Assembly (NCBI RefSeq): GCF_036320965.1
Contig: NC_092261.1
Location: 10,232,697 to 10,296,696 of the forward strand
Direction of reading: 5' to 3'
Source of the DNA: Panulirus ornatus
Taxonomy: Eukaryota; Arthropoda; Malacostraca; Decapoda; Palinuridae
Length of the DNA: 64,000 nucleotides
Each line of letters starts with the position of its first letter. Positions within the stretch are counted from its first letter, which is position 1. The position numbers and the translations under genes are program-made. Below are positions 45,702 to 57,458 of the stretch, piece by piece. A model generated the notes under the pieces. That model had not been told where the DNA came from and searched no databases. It saw only the letters and a program-made list of their open reading frames with translations.

Positions 45702-45767
45702 ACAATCCAGCCTAAGCCAAAGTGTGTGTGTGTTCTCCGTATCTTTCTGTATAAGAATATGCAGGTT

Positions 45768-45855
<88 letters not shown>
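45768..45855. repeat. (AT)n microsatellite
   Basis: About 88 bases of AT with one C break at 45783. Confidence 0.98.
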
Positions 45856-45856
<1 letters not shown>

Positions 45857-46307
45857 CTTAGTGTTTATGCGTCCCAATATGTGATGTGTATGTACATACT
45901 TAAATGAGTCAGTGTACGTTTTCATGGGTTAAAATCTGTAGCAGATGTTTGTTTTCGTTTGTTTCTTCGTATGTGCTTGAGTATTTGTTTGTGTATGTGT
46001 CTTTGTATGTTTTCGTTTGCGTCCGAAGTGTTTCTGTGTACGAATGAAAGTGCTTAACATATACCAAGTCATAATATTTTTTTCTTCAATAAATACACTT
46101 GAGACAAAACTCATGCTATACCTTTATACGTAGCCACAACCATCACAATAGAACAGAAGACCAGAGGGCAACAAACACCATCAAGAATAATGAATGAATA
46201 ATATCCCTTGAGAATGTGCATCTCTATCTATAAACTGCATCACAGTGAAAGATGGTGTGGGTGTAATGGTCAAATCAATGTCTTTTAAACGAGCTGAGAT
46301 AAATTTG

Positions 46308-46312
<5 letters not shown>

Positions 46313-46385
<73 letters not shown>
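46313..46385. repeat. (AT)n microsatellite
   Basis: About 73 bases of AT. Confidence 0.98.
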
Positions 46386-46388
<3 letters not shown>

Positions 46389-47070
46389 TTACGGAATAAG
46401 AAACAGGTTGGCTGGTCGCCTGGTTGGCTGACAGACTCGCTCTCTAGGCTTTATGGCTTATCGCCAGCCAGGGTCATTACGTGGCTGTCAACGACAAGCT
46501 CTGGCCATCAATCGAAAGATATTCAAGACCATTATTACATTTTCTCTGTTTACATGGCCCTTTGATGGAAACATTTTAATCTTTAGAAATAGGACACCTG
46601 GGGGTGTAAGTCTGGGGTACTATACACTTTGCAAATACCACATCAAATAAACAATGCAGCAATTTTGCCAGACTTCATACTTGCTTCAAAGCTCAAAAAA
46701 AAAACAAAAAATAGTCAACCCGTTCTCGTTTTCCTTCGGTCTCGTTTTCTTTGTCTAGAACTCATAATGGAGACTCTATCTTGACAGTTTGCTGATGATA
46801 TTCTTCAACCGCTTAATTAGTTGGGGGAAAAGATCTTTTACACGAAGTTTTACTCTTGGAGCTTGTAAATATTATCATATATTTATTTCAGTGTGGGTTT
46901 TTAAACACAGACTTTCAGTCAGTACAATACAATACTTCAAAAAAAAAAAAAAGCTCGATATCATGATTTCTTTAGCCACAAACATTTTTTTTGTACTCCA
47001 ACATTACAAGCATCTCATAAAAATCTGAAAAGAGCAATTCTTGAACAATGGAACAAGAAAAACAAAAAAA
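46386..47070. other. No gene seen
   Basis: AT-rich sequence with A- and T-runs; no motif. GGTTGGCTGGTCGCC near 46408 is a short internal repetition. Confidence 0.5.
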
Positions 47071-47235
47071 AATCCTTGTCTAACTCACACATGGAAACAA
47101 AAAGGATGACTATTATTTCATACGATAAAACAAAAAAAGAAAAGACGATAAAAAATCCTTGTCTAACTCACACATGGAAAGAAAAAGGATGACTATTATT
47201 TCATACGATAAATAAAAAGAGAAAAGACGCTACTC
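47071..47235 (+). repeat. 83-bp tandem duplication
   Basis: AATCCTTGTCTAACTCACAC through GACTATTATTTCATACGATA is present at 47071 and 47154 with only a few differences. Confidence 0.97.
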
Positions 47236-47990
47236 ACAAGGAATTCTTTACACCAGTTATGGTTTCTGGAAAAAAAAGCATCATTGTACCGAACCTCAGT
47301 TCGCACTGTGCTGCAACACCATTCATGAAGCAGATCGATCAAGTAAAGGCAACTGTAAATGCACGAATGAAGAAAAAAAAAACCACATTGTAGTCTGGCA
47401 AGTCTTATTATCATCCACGTGTAAAATTCTTCATGATCTCCCACAGTGCATTATATACACCTGTTTTTCATACCTATATCAAGGACATTCCACAATGTTA
47501 ACTCTTCCCAACCAGGTCCCCCAACCATCCCGTGTTTTTTCCCTTGCACTTCCACCTTGTGTCCAATGCTCAGTCTAACTCGGTGCAATGTGTTTTGGAA
47601 GTCTGAATAAAGGTTTAAAGCCACACTCGCCGCCTATCATTCTCCTGTTGCAGGCAGAGTCGCATGTTTAACAAAGCTCCACTGACAATTGATCGGTTGT
47701 ATTCAATATCATGGATCTCTTACAAACATTGTAATTCCTCTGTACACACATATATTTTTTTTTTCTTTTTTACCCCCATGGACCCTGAAACAGTTAGTCT
47801 CCTCATATCACTTTCCAGTACTCGAAATCTTGTTGCCCATCTCTTTTATCCATCACTATGTTTCAACACTGACCTTTTTATTTTCATTTTCATCTTTTTT
47901 TTTTTTCAAAAACAACCAGCATTGCTTTTATTTTGATTCACGTTCAATTTCCTTTTCTTTTTTGCTGTACGCTCTCCCAGAACAACGGTA
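47236..47990. other. No gene seen
   Basis: Short frames; T-runs at 47755-47770 and 47896-47907. Confidence 0.5.
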
Positions 47991-48005
47991 TGTGTGTGTG
48001 TGTGT

Positions 48006-48047
<42 letters not shown>

Positions 48048-48066
48048 TGTGTGTGTGTGTATGTGT
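47991..48066 (+). repeat. (GT)n microsatellite
   Basis: GT run with GGT, TCT and TAT breaks. Confidence 0.96.
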
Positions 48067-48099
48067 ACTCGAATTCCTGACTCTTGTTTGCGATAAGAG

Positions 48100-48141
48100 T
48101 GAGAGAGAGAGAGATATAGCGATAGATAGATACACAGACAG

Positions 48142-48180
<39 letters not shown>

Positions 48181-48200
48181 GATAGAGAGAGAAAGAGAGA

Positions 48201-48245
<45 letters not shown>
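48100..48245 (+). repeat. (GA)n/(GATA)n/(AGT)n compound
   Basis: GA run at 48101-48114, GATA tetranucleotides at about 48121-48181, GA-rich stretch, then (AGT)n at 48203-48245. Confidence 0.97.
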
Positions 48246-48323
48246 CAGAAGAAGAAAGGGAGAGTGACCACCAGAACTACGACGGTAGTTCAGGATTGGA
48301 CAACTTACTCAGCCCCGTGCGTC

Positions 48324-48525
48324 ATGACTAAGGAGTGCCTCACGTCGCTCGCCTGTGTCCCTCAAGCATTACTACCGCCTGCTCGTGGGGCTCCTCCTCC
48401 TCCTCCTCCTCCTCCTCCTCCTCCTCCTCCTTTTGCCCGGGGTACAAGACAGCTGCGGAGCGAGCCGCTCCGGCCCCAACAAGACCCACTGGATACGCTT
48501 TGGAGACTATACAATCGGTATTGCA
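48324..48525 (+). CDS. Possible signal-peptide exon (weak)
   Basis: A GC-rich segment in an AT-rich region. Reading from 48355 gives SLKHYYRLLVG, a 15-leucine run encoded by (CTC)n, then PGVQDSCGASRSG, PNKTHW (an N-glycosylation sequon) and IRFGDYTIG. Immediately after comes a GT (GTATTG) that could be a splice donor. A charged start, hydrophobic core and polar mature end fit a secreted or membrane protein leader. The ending FGDYTIG is reminiscent of the first conserved segment of class C GPCR ectodomains (GD-xLGG pattern), which is inference. Against it: no ATG lies in this frame (stop at 48325), the ATG at 48324 is one base out of frame and yields poly-proline, and the leucines come from a microsatellite. 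It could be an exon with a frame-altering indel in the repeat, an exon continuing from upstream, or chance. Confidence 0.22.
48389..48431 (+). repeat. (CTC)n microsatellite
   Basis: About 14 CTC trinucleotides in the middle of the candidate exon. Confidence 0.97.
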
Positions 48526-48530
48526 TGTAC

Positions 48531-48594
48531 GATACAAACTACCCTAGTGCAGTAATTAGCATGCGATACAAACTTCCCTAGCGCAGTAATTAGC
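48531..48594 (+). repeat. 33-bp tandem duplication
   Basis: GATACAAACTACCCTAGTGC at 48531 and GATACAAACTTCCCTAGCGC at 48564, each followed by AGTAATTAGCA. Confidence 0.95.
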
Positions 48595-48654
48595 AATCAT
48601 GGTATTTAGCTATCGTCCGTCAGTTGATGGAACACACTGTCATCAAAGTGCTCC

Positions 48655-48745
48655 TCGTCTTTCAAAGGAGAGACCATCTTGTACCCTGCTGCTGAATGGA
48701 GCGCAACCTTAAGAGAGCTGCAAGGGGTTCCTTAAGGAAAATGTT
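48655..48745 (+). repeat. Dispersed repeat R2, copy 2
   Basis: CCTGCTGCTGAATGGAGCGC at 48690 matches 18290 (see that entry), with weaker matching over about 60 bases. Confidence 0.55.
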
Positions 48746-48890
48746 CTTGGTTTTAACAACTAGGATGCCCTCTGTGTGGTATATCCTACGTTGATACAAA
48801 TCCTATATGAATTAATCTTTTCCCTCCGAAATGCATGAAAAATGTACCCCAAAAAAAAAGGGGGGCTATCTATTTTTACTAAATATTTTT

Positions 48891-48892
<2 letters not shown>

Positions 48893-48944
<52 letters not shown>
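48893..48944 (+). repeat. (GA)n microsatellite
   Basis: About 52 bases of GA. Confidence 0.98.
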
Positions 48945-48946
<2 letters not shown>

Positions 48947-49180
48947 GATATTTGTAACAAAACGATTTTTTTTCCACTAGACCCTGAAACAAATTAAATT
49001 AATATCTACGTTAATTGTTAATTGAATATTTTTACTCTTTTTTCCCCCGGAAAACCCATTAGGTTCCAGTATACAGGCACCAACAACACAGCCAATAACA
49101 CATTCACATTTGTATTCGCGCACGAAAAACAAACAAAATCCAAACTAATACGAAAATTACTTATACACGCATAATTCATG

Positions 49181-49181
<1 letters not shown>

Positions 49182-49245
<64 letters not shown>
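49182..49245. repeat. (AT)n microsatellite
   Basis: About 64 bases of AT. Confidence 0.98.
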
Positions 49246-49251
<6 letters not shown>

Positions 49252-49602
49252 AGGTACGTAAACGCATTGGAAAGTTTACATAATTTTTAAACACACACAT
49301 TACGACAGACAAATATTCTCATGGAAAATATACGCGCACGTGTTGTAGACATCCAGACACACCCGCATTCATGAGCGGAGTGGCTTTGGGTCTATGATCT
49401 GAGGTTAGTGGTGGGACTGGGTTAGTGGCAGGGAAGGTTAGTGGTGGGATTGGGCTAGTGGCACGGCGGGTGAGTGTAAGGGGGGGGAAACTATGAACTA
49501 TAGAATCCCTAACTTCTCTAGAGAACCCTGATACCACTGACCTCTTATACACCAGCCCTTTTACCCTTCCGCTGTAAGGATAAAGAACAATATAATCGAC
49601 GA
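49246..49602. other. No gene; short GTTAGTGG repeat
   Basis: GGTTAGTGGTGGGA and related text recurs around 49403-49465 (three to four times, roughly 20-base steps). Confidence 0.6.
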
Positions 49603-49922
49603 CTAGAAACCCCCATAGCGTAAAAATCTCCCAATATACCTCTAGAAACCCCCATAGTGTAATAGACCTCCCAACATACAACTAGAAACCCCCATAGCGT
49701 AAAAATCTCCCAATATACCTCTAGAAACCCCCATAGTGTAATAGACCTCCCAAGATACAACTAGAAACCCCCATAGTGTAATAAACCTCCCAGTATACGA
49801 CTGTTTCTAGAAACCCCATAGTGTAATAAACTTCCCAATATACAACTAGAAACCCCATTGTGTAATAAACTTCCCAATATACAACTAGAAACCCCATAGT
49901 GTAATAAGCCTCCCAATACACC
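49603..49922 (+). repeat. 39/40-bp minisatellite with dimer structure
   Basis: Eight units start with CTAGAAACCCC at 49603, 49642, 49682, 49721, 49761, 49807, 49846 and 49885. Units 1-2 and 3-4 form an alternating pair (CATAGCGTAAAAATCTCC then CATAGTGTAATAGACCTCC), a 79-bp higher-order unit. Units 5-8 use a simpler form, with a 6-base insertion in unit 5. Confidence 0.96.
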
Positions 49923-51212
49923 TCAGTCTGACTTCACCGTCTCTAAAAACTGTGATCAAAACTCTTGAGGACGATATATTTCTAATTACTGCTCTAGATG
50001 GCGATAAACTTCAGCGCTGCATCCATTAAGAGACACAAGGCTTGGCGCGCAACCCTAGAGAGACATTAAGTTTTAATTACAGCACTAGGGAGCCAGAGTA
50101 CAGTTACTGTAACTCGAGCCATTTGATTGCAGCGCCCTGGGAATTTATCTTGGGTCTGGGAATAACTTTTACCTTCACCGTTGGAGGGGAGGCGATGCAC
50201 TGCTCTCCAAGGGCGTCCATGCAGGCAGGCTGCAGTGAGAGGGTGAGGGAGGAGAGGAGGAGGAGGAGGAAGAAACGCACAGTTTTTAACCCCGTCGTCA
50301 ATCTTCACCTTCCTGTACTCCCACGTCGTAATGTGTATACGACTGTATTTCTATGTAAGGCTGCTCATTACGATGGACTGTTTGATAATAATAAGAAAGA
50401 ATATATTTATATATATATTCCCCGGGTGTAATTCAAATTACTTATGGTAATTACCTCATTAATTCTAAATCTGGCAGAGCCTGATAGGAGTCATGCTTTG
50501 ATCGGGAAACAAGAAGACTGGAATTCCCTTCAGAGCGTAAACGATGTAATATGTCAGATTAAATGCTACATGAAGGATAGGGTTGTCCCACCCTCTACTG
50601 TGTGTGATCTATGCTTCGCTATATGCACACCGACCGTAAATTATCCCAGGCACCCCCCCAACTGTAATCTCTGTATTTGCTCGCCACCTTTCAGTGTAAT
50701 TCGTTGTATTTAGCCGTCGTTTTACTTGCGGGCTGGCGCATAAATTGTACAGTAGATCTGGTATTAATATGAGGCATAAAGCAGTTTCTTGCCGGCCGGC
50801 CTCCCCCTCTCTCTCTCTCCACCACACACACACACACACACACACACTTAAATCATCCACGTTATTCCCAATCCCTTCAGGTAATCCAACACAGGGGTTA
50901 ATTCCAAGCCAAGGGGTTATTTCTGCTGTAATAAACGGGCCAGATGTTGAGCGCATGTAAATTCCAAGTGGTGTATTCTGACCTGCATTGACTATCTTGC
51001 TTCGTGTTTCTTTCCCCCCTAAACGAAACCGAGCATAAGCTTGATAATTCGTAGCAATACGTATCTAATTCATGTCAATATCCATACATAATGGATGATG
51101 TAATCAATGATGATTTCAGTACCAAAGACGTAAACCAAGACGCAACGCGCTCTCTCACCACTCACCCAGCCATCTTGTCTTTAAACTTACGACAGTAATA
51201 GATCAGCGTGTC

Positions 51213-51217
<5 letters not shown>
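49923..51217. other. No gene recognised
   Basis: Contains (GGA)n at 50247-50270 and (AC)n at 50822-50847. The frame 50444-50713 includes DWNSLQSV, weakly like the C-terminal EWN-LP-EVV of CR1 LINEs, not enough to call. Confidence 0.4.

Positions 51218-51286
<69 letters not shown>
51218..51286 (+). repeat. (CT)n microsatellite
   Basis: About 69 bases of CT. Confidence 0.98.
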
Positions 51287-51289
<3 letters not shown>

Positions 51290-51879
51290 CGACTGTGACA
51301 CTACGTAGGCCACAGCGACTGTCTCTCCACCAAACAACAGATACAACTTCATGCATGAATCAGGAAGGGATGAATATGTAACCTAGTGTTGTCCTTCTCA
51401 CGAAAGATGTTCACTTCACTGTCACTTCTCTTAAGACAGGCGATGTGTGTGTGAGAGGGAATATAATCCTTAATGGGTCCAGGGTAGTCACCTAGGCTGT
51501 ATCATGGTTACGAATTACAGTAATGAATCACACGTGAATTAACGAGTAAGAGAGTGATATTTTCCTTGGTTATTAACGACGCGCGAGAATTGTGTGGTTG
51601 TCAGTTTTCACTTCCTTGTTAATAATATTCAAGCCTCCTTTCATGCGAACTGTCTTATTTCATTTTTATATATTTCTTTACATTTTCATTTGTGAACCTC
51701 AACCCATGATGAATTATCAACAAATGAACTACAGAAACATCCCCAGTTTGATTCGAATGTTCGTTCCTATACGAGTAATAAGCCAACGAATGTATTATAC
51801 AGTACGAATCACATTCAACATTCTTCGTCTTACATTAGATATCATTCAACTACAATTGAATAATCAAATCTCGTATACC
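51287..51879. other. No gene seen
   Basis: AT-rich. The plus frame 51592-51930 (112 codons) has a hydrophobic start but no recognisable family and runs into the minisatellite. Confidence 0.45.
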
Positions 51880-52215
51880 CAGTATACTGTCTCTCATAGC
51901 CTCCAGTATACTGTGTCTCACAGCCTCTAGTATTCTGTCTCTCATAGCCTCCAGTATACTGTCTCTCACAGCCTCCAGTATACTGTGTCTCACAGCCTCT
52001 AGTATTCTGTCTCTCATAGCCTCCAGTATACTGTGTCTCACAGCCTCTAGTATTCTGTCTCTCATAGCCTCCAGTATACTGTGTCTCACAGCCTCTAGTA
52101 TTCTGTCTCTCATAGCCTCCAGTATACTGTGTCTCACAGCCTCTAGTATTCTGTCTCTCATAGCCTCCAGTATACTGTGTCTCACAGCCTCTAGTATTCT
52201 GTCTCTCAGAGCCTA
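51880..52215 (+). repeat. 24-bp minisatellite organised as 48-bp dimers
   Basis: About 14 units alternate between CCTCCAGTATACTGTGTCTC-ACAG and CCTCTAGTATTCTGTCTCTC-ATAG. The A/B alternation is kept for most of the array, so the evolving unit is the 48-bp dimer. 24 is a codon multiple, so two minus-strand frames of 111-125 codons stay open; these are artefacts. Confidence 0.97.
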
Positions 52216-52357
52216 GCACAGAGCGACACCCAAACGTAACCTCAAAACATCACTGACACTATACTACATTACAGGCTTCCCTCTAACTTCTCCCTCTCCT
52301 CGAGTCAGACATTCTTATAGTAGTTCAAATTTTTTTTTTCACGTTAAAATATGTATA

Positions 52358-52360
<3 letters not shown>

Positions 52361-52445
<85 letters not shown>
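52361..52445 (+). repeat. (CT)n microsatellite
   Basis: About 85 bases of CT. Confidence 0.98.
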
Positions 52446-52448
<3 letters not shown>

Positions 52449-52658
52449 GCATCATCTCATTCTAACAATGTCTCTCCCTCTTCAATCTTATTTCTTCATT
52501 CATTTCTTATTCTTGGACGATCCTCAACTTCCAGAACCTCCTTACCTGATTTGTATAAACATCAAACGGATGTATGGGGGGCCATAACACACCCTAGACA
52601 CACCCTCACACTACACGCCCCTTCCTCCACTTGTTTTGGCACACACTCCTTTCAACAC

Positions 52659-52661
<3 letters not shown>

Positions 52662-52718
<57 letters not shown>
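52662..52718 (+). repeat. (GA)n microsatellite
   Basis: About 57 bases of GA, inverted relative to the CT tract 216 bases upstream. Confidence 0.98.
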
Positions 52719-52722
<4 letters not shown>

Positions 52723-53260
52723 CTTCAACACTTAAAGCCATTTCAGTTCCCCATACACAGTAGCATTGCCAACATTTTCCATTCCAACCCATATCACTCG
52801 TGATACAAAATTCTTTTTTTACCTCGTAGCACATGCTGTATTCACTTTACGGTTCGTCGTACAGTTTCTCAACTACCCATTTCTTAATCATCTACGCCTT
52901 GGAATGAACTTAAATCCAACTATTTTACAGCTCTGTCCTGTGCATATAACCTCCACAATTTAAGATAATAATTCCCACCCAACACTTCCTACGTTATGGT
53001 CACCATCCTTTCCCTTGTACAGATATAAATGGTGCATTCGCCCTCACACCACCTCTCTCTGGTGCACTACTCTCACCCCAGGCTCGGCAAGCACTGCATG
53101 AAAACACTTGTGTGCCATCTGACCCTATTCTCTCAACATGTCTCCTGTTATTTGATTCACTTCCAGAGGCCTTAATGCTTTTCACATTCCCCTAACATTT
53201 TGGTCTTTCTCTGCATTCCCTCTGCACTGTTATCTCCTCATCATCTGTCCTCTCATTTCT
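52719..53260. other. No gene seen
   Basis: Pyrimidine-biased sequence, short frames without motifs. Confidence 0.5.
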
Positions 53261-53412
53261 GTACGTAGGCGTAGGTATGAGTGTATGTGAGTATTTCTGT
53301 ATGTAGGCGTAGGTATGAGTGTATGTGAGTATTTCTGTATGTAGGCGTAGGTATGAGTGTATGTGAGTATTTCTGTATGTAGGCGTAGGTATGAGTGTAT
53401 GTGAGTATACTA
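53261..53412 (+). repeat. 38-bp minisatellite, four units
   Basis: GTATGTAGGCGTAGGTATGA plus GTGTATGTGAGTATTTCT recurs at 53261, 53299, 53337 and 53375, nearly identical. Confidence 0.97.
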
Positions 53413-54320
53413 TTTGAGACCAAAGTTTGTGGGTGACGGAGAGGGAGTTTTAGACTCGTAAATCTTGTACGTAAACTGTCTTAAACTTAGGTATACATAC
53501 GTAAATGCACACATACAAACACACACACACACATCAGCTCAAATCAGGTACCCATAATCGACCAGCTGCTTCAAAGAGTCCTCAGGCGGAGAGCGATCAT
53601 ATACACGCCGGGATTATCTCGCAACTCGGCGATTAAAAAAAAAAAAAAAGAAAAAAAAAACTTGGTATACGAACCTCTTGTTCAACGCGGAACCATAATA
53701 AATCGAGGGATTTTTTCTTTTTTTTCCGCCCCTCTAATTTCAGAAAGTGCGGTAGCAAGGAAGGAAGGTAGAAGAAAAAAAAAGGGGGGAGTTTATTTTT
53801 TTTTTTCACGTTCAAATAAAAGCATAAAATACGCAACAACCTTCTTATTTTTTGCTTTTTTTTTTGTTATTTTGTAAGTAAGAAAAGGTTGGAAAGTATC
53901 TTCTTTTTTCCCCTGGAGATTCTCTCTCTATATTAACTTTTGATAAAGTGAAACGCGCGGGATGGGGGGGTTGTTTCCTGTTTACGTGATATCATTCCCT
54001 AATGGTCTGTAACTTTCTAGAAATTCCGATGCGGATGTTTGTGAATTTTACGAGCTCATTTCGGTTTTATGACCAGTATCGGACATGGAATGAACCGCAA
54101 AAGGGGCTTTGCCCTTATTTCCTCCAGCGAGGAAATCCCCCCCGACATATTACTGGAATTTCTTTTCAAAAAAAAAATTACATCTACTGAAAATGAATGA
54201 AATTTTAAAGGTCCTACGAGGGTCAAACTCATCCTCCCCCCTCTCCTCGTACAGTGCAAATAGGTAATTACAAACAGGATCACACTCACCCACACCCACA
54301 CATGTATAGGCAAGGGGCTA
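53413..54320. other. No gene seen
   Basis: Homopolymer-rich sequence (A- and T-runs at 53636-53660, 53714-53727, 53776-53806 and 53848-53872). No motif. Confidence 0.5.
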
Positions 54321-54321
54321 T

Positions 54322-54555
<234 letters not shown>

Positions 54556-54765
54556 GAGCTTCCGTGGTGCAGTGGCTTGCTTTGCTTACCATCATTCACA
54601 CACACGCACACCAGAGTTCGAATCCTGGGCGCGGCCGTCTTCCCACAGGCAACCCGTCCGGGGGTCGATAAAGGGGAAAAAGTAAATGTACGAAGTTTAA
54701 AGACGAGGGGGGGGGGCAACAAGAATGTAAAACTCTCTTCCCGTTACACAACAAACACGTTACGT
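54556..54765 (+). mobile_element. tRNA-derived SINE
   Basis: The head reads GAGCTTCCGTGGTGCAGTGG (A-box region), an insertion of AC-rich bases, then CAGAGTTCGAATCCTGGGCG (B box, about 54612-54632). The body includes CCACAGGCAACCCGTCCGGG and GGTCGATAAAGGGG, and the end reads CAACAAGAATGTAAAACTCT, TCCCGTTACACAAC. The end matches the S1 tail, so this copy links the tRNA-like head to S1 and shows that S1 is the 3' end of a SINE. Confidence 0.78.
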
Positions 54766-54799
54766 ATGTGACACGTTACGGCAGGTCACACACACGACG

Positions 54800-54998
54800 G
54801 AGTGATCACACATTTCCCCTGATACTGGGGTTCGAATCCCGGACGGAGCAAGCGACCCACGCACCGACACAGCTGTTCATCCTCTCCTTTCATACTAGTC
54901 GATGAATGGGGAACCTCGCGTAAAAGATGGAGAGTGTTTGCAGAGTTACAATACGGGACAACACGAGCGTAAAACCCTCCGTCACAACACAAGCATTA
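54800..54998 (+). mobile_element. tRNA-derived SINE, second copy
   Basis: CTGATACTGGGGTTCGAATCCCGG (54818-54841) is a strong B box. The body has ACAGCTGTTCATCCTCTCCT and TAGTCGATGAATGGGGAACC, and the tail has GGGACAACACGAGCGTAAAA, CCCTCCGTCACAACAC. It is the same family as 54556-54765 and the reverse copy at 34.4-34.7 kb. The A-box region is degraded. Confidence 0.75.
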
Positions 54999-56499
54999 CA
55001 CCGCGCAAATACCAGTATTCAAGATGATTTGATTAACAGTTAGATTCATCCTGGTGCACAAAGGCAAACCTCAGACATCGAGACAATCAAAGAAACGTAT
55101 GTGGAACGACGGAATTTTTCCTTTGTTTTTTTTCTTTTTCTTTCCATTCTTCCGCCGGACCAGCCAGCGGCGCACAGAGGACAGACGAAACTGCAGAGCG
55201 AGAGGAAAACGTTTGGTACGTCAACGTTTCCGGCTCTCGTCAGTCATGAATTACTACTTCATTCGCGACAGTCGCCAGAGACACTCAGTGCTACAAGATC
55301 ATACATAAATGCATAGTCTTATCAGATCAAACGCTTCTGATATCAAATTTCGTCCTTTGTAATCTGGTTGACTCACTTTCTAGACTCTGTCAAGAGAGAT
55401 GAAACAACACATCTATTCGTTCCTGATAATTCCCTTATCACTCAATCAGCTAAGCCCGTCTTCAAGACACAGGGGATCATGTTACAGTGTGGCAAGTGTT
55501 CGTCTCCTCAGAACAGCTACTCAAACACTACTGAAGCTAAGCTAATTACTTTAGCAGCTTAGTCAACTGCATTTACCATCCCATATGCCATGATGTGGGC
55601 GACATGCCATAAGGCACTCGACCAACTTGACTGTAAACACAGCTATACAAATCATGGTGAACGTGAAGCTACAGATATATATAGAGGATATCCCTGTATA
55701 CTTGGTTGGTTGTTTGGCCTTTACGTCTCTGAACTTCATCTACATCAAGCTATATCGACTGAGCGAAAAAATCTTCCGTTTCCCTCCGAGTGAGTCTCGC
55801 TCACATATACAAAATGTGCAACACAAATACGGGGGAGCGGTCGTGCCTGGTGTGTTGCACCCTCTCTCTGCTGGCATATCATTTGTTAATCTTGGTGTGA
55901 GGCTGAGAGAAGGGGGGGTCGTCTAGGGGTCATGGGAGAACTAGGTGGAGTAATAGAGTGACGAGAGAAAGGTGATAACGTGGTAAATGAAAGGAACACG
56001 AAGGAGGAAAGAGTGAAGAGAAAGATAAAAAGTGCGACGGGGAAATGATGAGTGGAACTACAAAATAAATAAAATATGAATGAGATTAAAAGAACGAAAT
56101 AACAGAGCAAAACTGTGGTGATGTGGGTAGAGAAGATACAGAGAGGCAAAATACAATGGAGGTATAGAAGAGGGAGTGAAAAGGTTACGAGGGAAGAAAA
56201 TACAGAGAGGAGTATCAAAGACAAGAAACAAAGGATGGTATTTGTACGTAGGGGAGCGGAAGAATGAGGTGAAGGATAATAGGATCAGGAGGATAGGGAT
56301 TTAGTGAGCGCTGAGCAATATCAGTTGATAACCGGGGATACAAAAGGGAGAACGAGGCCCTAAGAGGATGAGCGAGGTGGCGTTGGGGGGGAGAAGAAAG
56401 AGAAGGAGGAGGAGGAGGAGGTAAGCGGAGAAGGAAAGAAACGCGAGGAAAAGTTTATCAAGAGACGAGAAAGAATGATGATGGCGAGTGAGATAGAAA

Positions 56500-56501
<2 letters not shown>
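54999..56501. other. No gene; purine-biased right half
   Basis: From about 55940 to 56500 the plus strand is strongly purine-rich, opening long minus-strand Ser/Leu/Phe frames (112-204 codons) that are compositional. The left half has short frames without motifs. A (GGA)n lies at 56406-56425. Confidence 0.5.

Positions 56502-56561
<60 letters not shown>
56502..56561 (+). repeat. (GT)n microsatellite
   Basis: Perfect GT run of about 60 bases. Confidence 0.98.
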
Positions 56562-56563
<2 letters not shown>

Positions 56564-57383
56564 CAAATAACAGTGCAACGAAATGTGAGATGAGGAATGA
56601 GGCATTATAGAAGCATGGACGTAAATCCCAGGGAAAGCAGAGGTGAGCGAAGGAGAGAGCTAGAGGGAGTGTAAGAACAGAGCAATACCTCACAGAATGA
56701 AGGGTAAGGAGGCGGAGGTAAAGATGATGAGGTGCGGCATCCCTCAGACAGCGACAGTAAAGGGAGAACCTTAAGTAAAGTAAGGAACCATAAGGGAGGT
56801 AACATTTACAAAAAAAGGAGTGGTGTGGTGGAGGGTGGTGGCGGCGGGGTGACCTGGAAGAATAAAGCAGTGTAGGGATGTGACAAGAGGCGGACGGAAG
56901 GAAGGTTTGAGGCACTGACTATCCACTGTATAGTTCCTACGAGAAAGGAGAGGAGACGAAGGCTGAGGACCTCGTACGAGAGGGAGAGGAGGCGCAGGGA
57001 ATGCATCTCCGAGGACCTCCGGGGAGCACCGTTGGCACGAGGCAGCAGCAGCAGCAGCAGCCCAAGACAAGATGGACTTGGGGTGGTGTGTTGGGGGCGG
57101 GGAAGACTAGCGAGGACCGCACACAAGCCTTGCTATATCTCACACGAGGAGATCGCATGGTGAGTGAGTGATGGTAGTGGGGTATATGACAGCATCTCAA
57201 GAGAGGAGGCAGTGTGGGACGAATGACGACGTGGTGGCAAGGACGATGGCAGCAGCCTCATGGGTACAGGAGGGAGAGGAAAGGTGACTCAGGATCTGAA
57301 GGACGAGGATTAACACAACGCCATCTTGCTCATATCTCAAGGATGAAGAGAGAGAGAGTGTGTGTGACGCAGTATCGCGCTAC

Positions 57384-57386
<3 letters not shown>
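56562..57386. other. No gene; (CAG)n tract
   Basis: (CAG)n at about 57044-57062. GAGGACCTC recurs at 56964 and 57011, near short repeats of GAGAGGAG. No motif supports a gene. Confidence 0.5.

Positions 57387-57454
<68 letters not shown>
57387..57454 (+). repeat. (GA)n microsatellite
   Basis: About 68 bases of GA; inverted partner of the CT tract at 57790. Confidence 0.98.

Positions 57455-57458
<4 letters not shown>

Noticed and set aside
50444..50600. CR1 LINE C-terminus (DWNSLQSV)
   Set aside because: A single weak match; flanking residues do not follow the family pattern.
56301..57200. Series of minus-strand frames up to 204 codons
   Set aside because: Follow from a purine-rich plus strand plus (GT)n; residue use is compositional and no motif is present.
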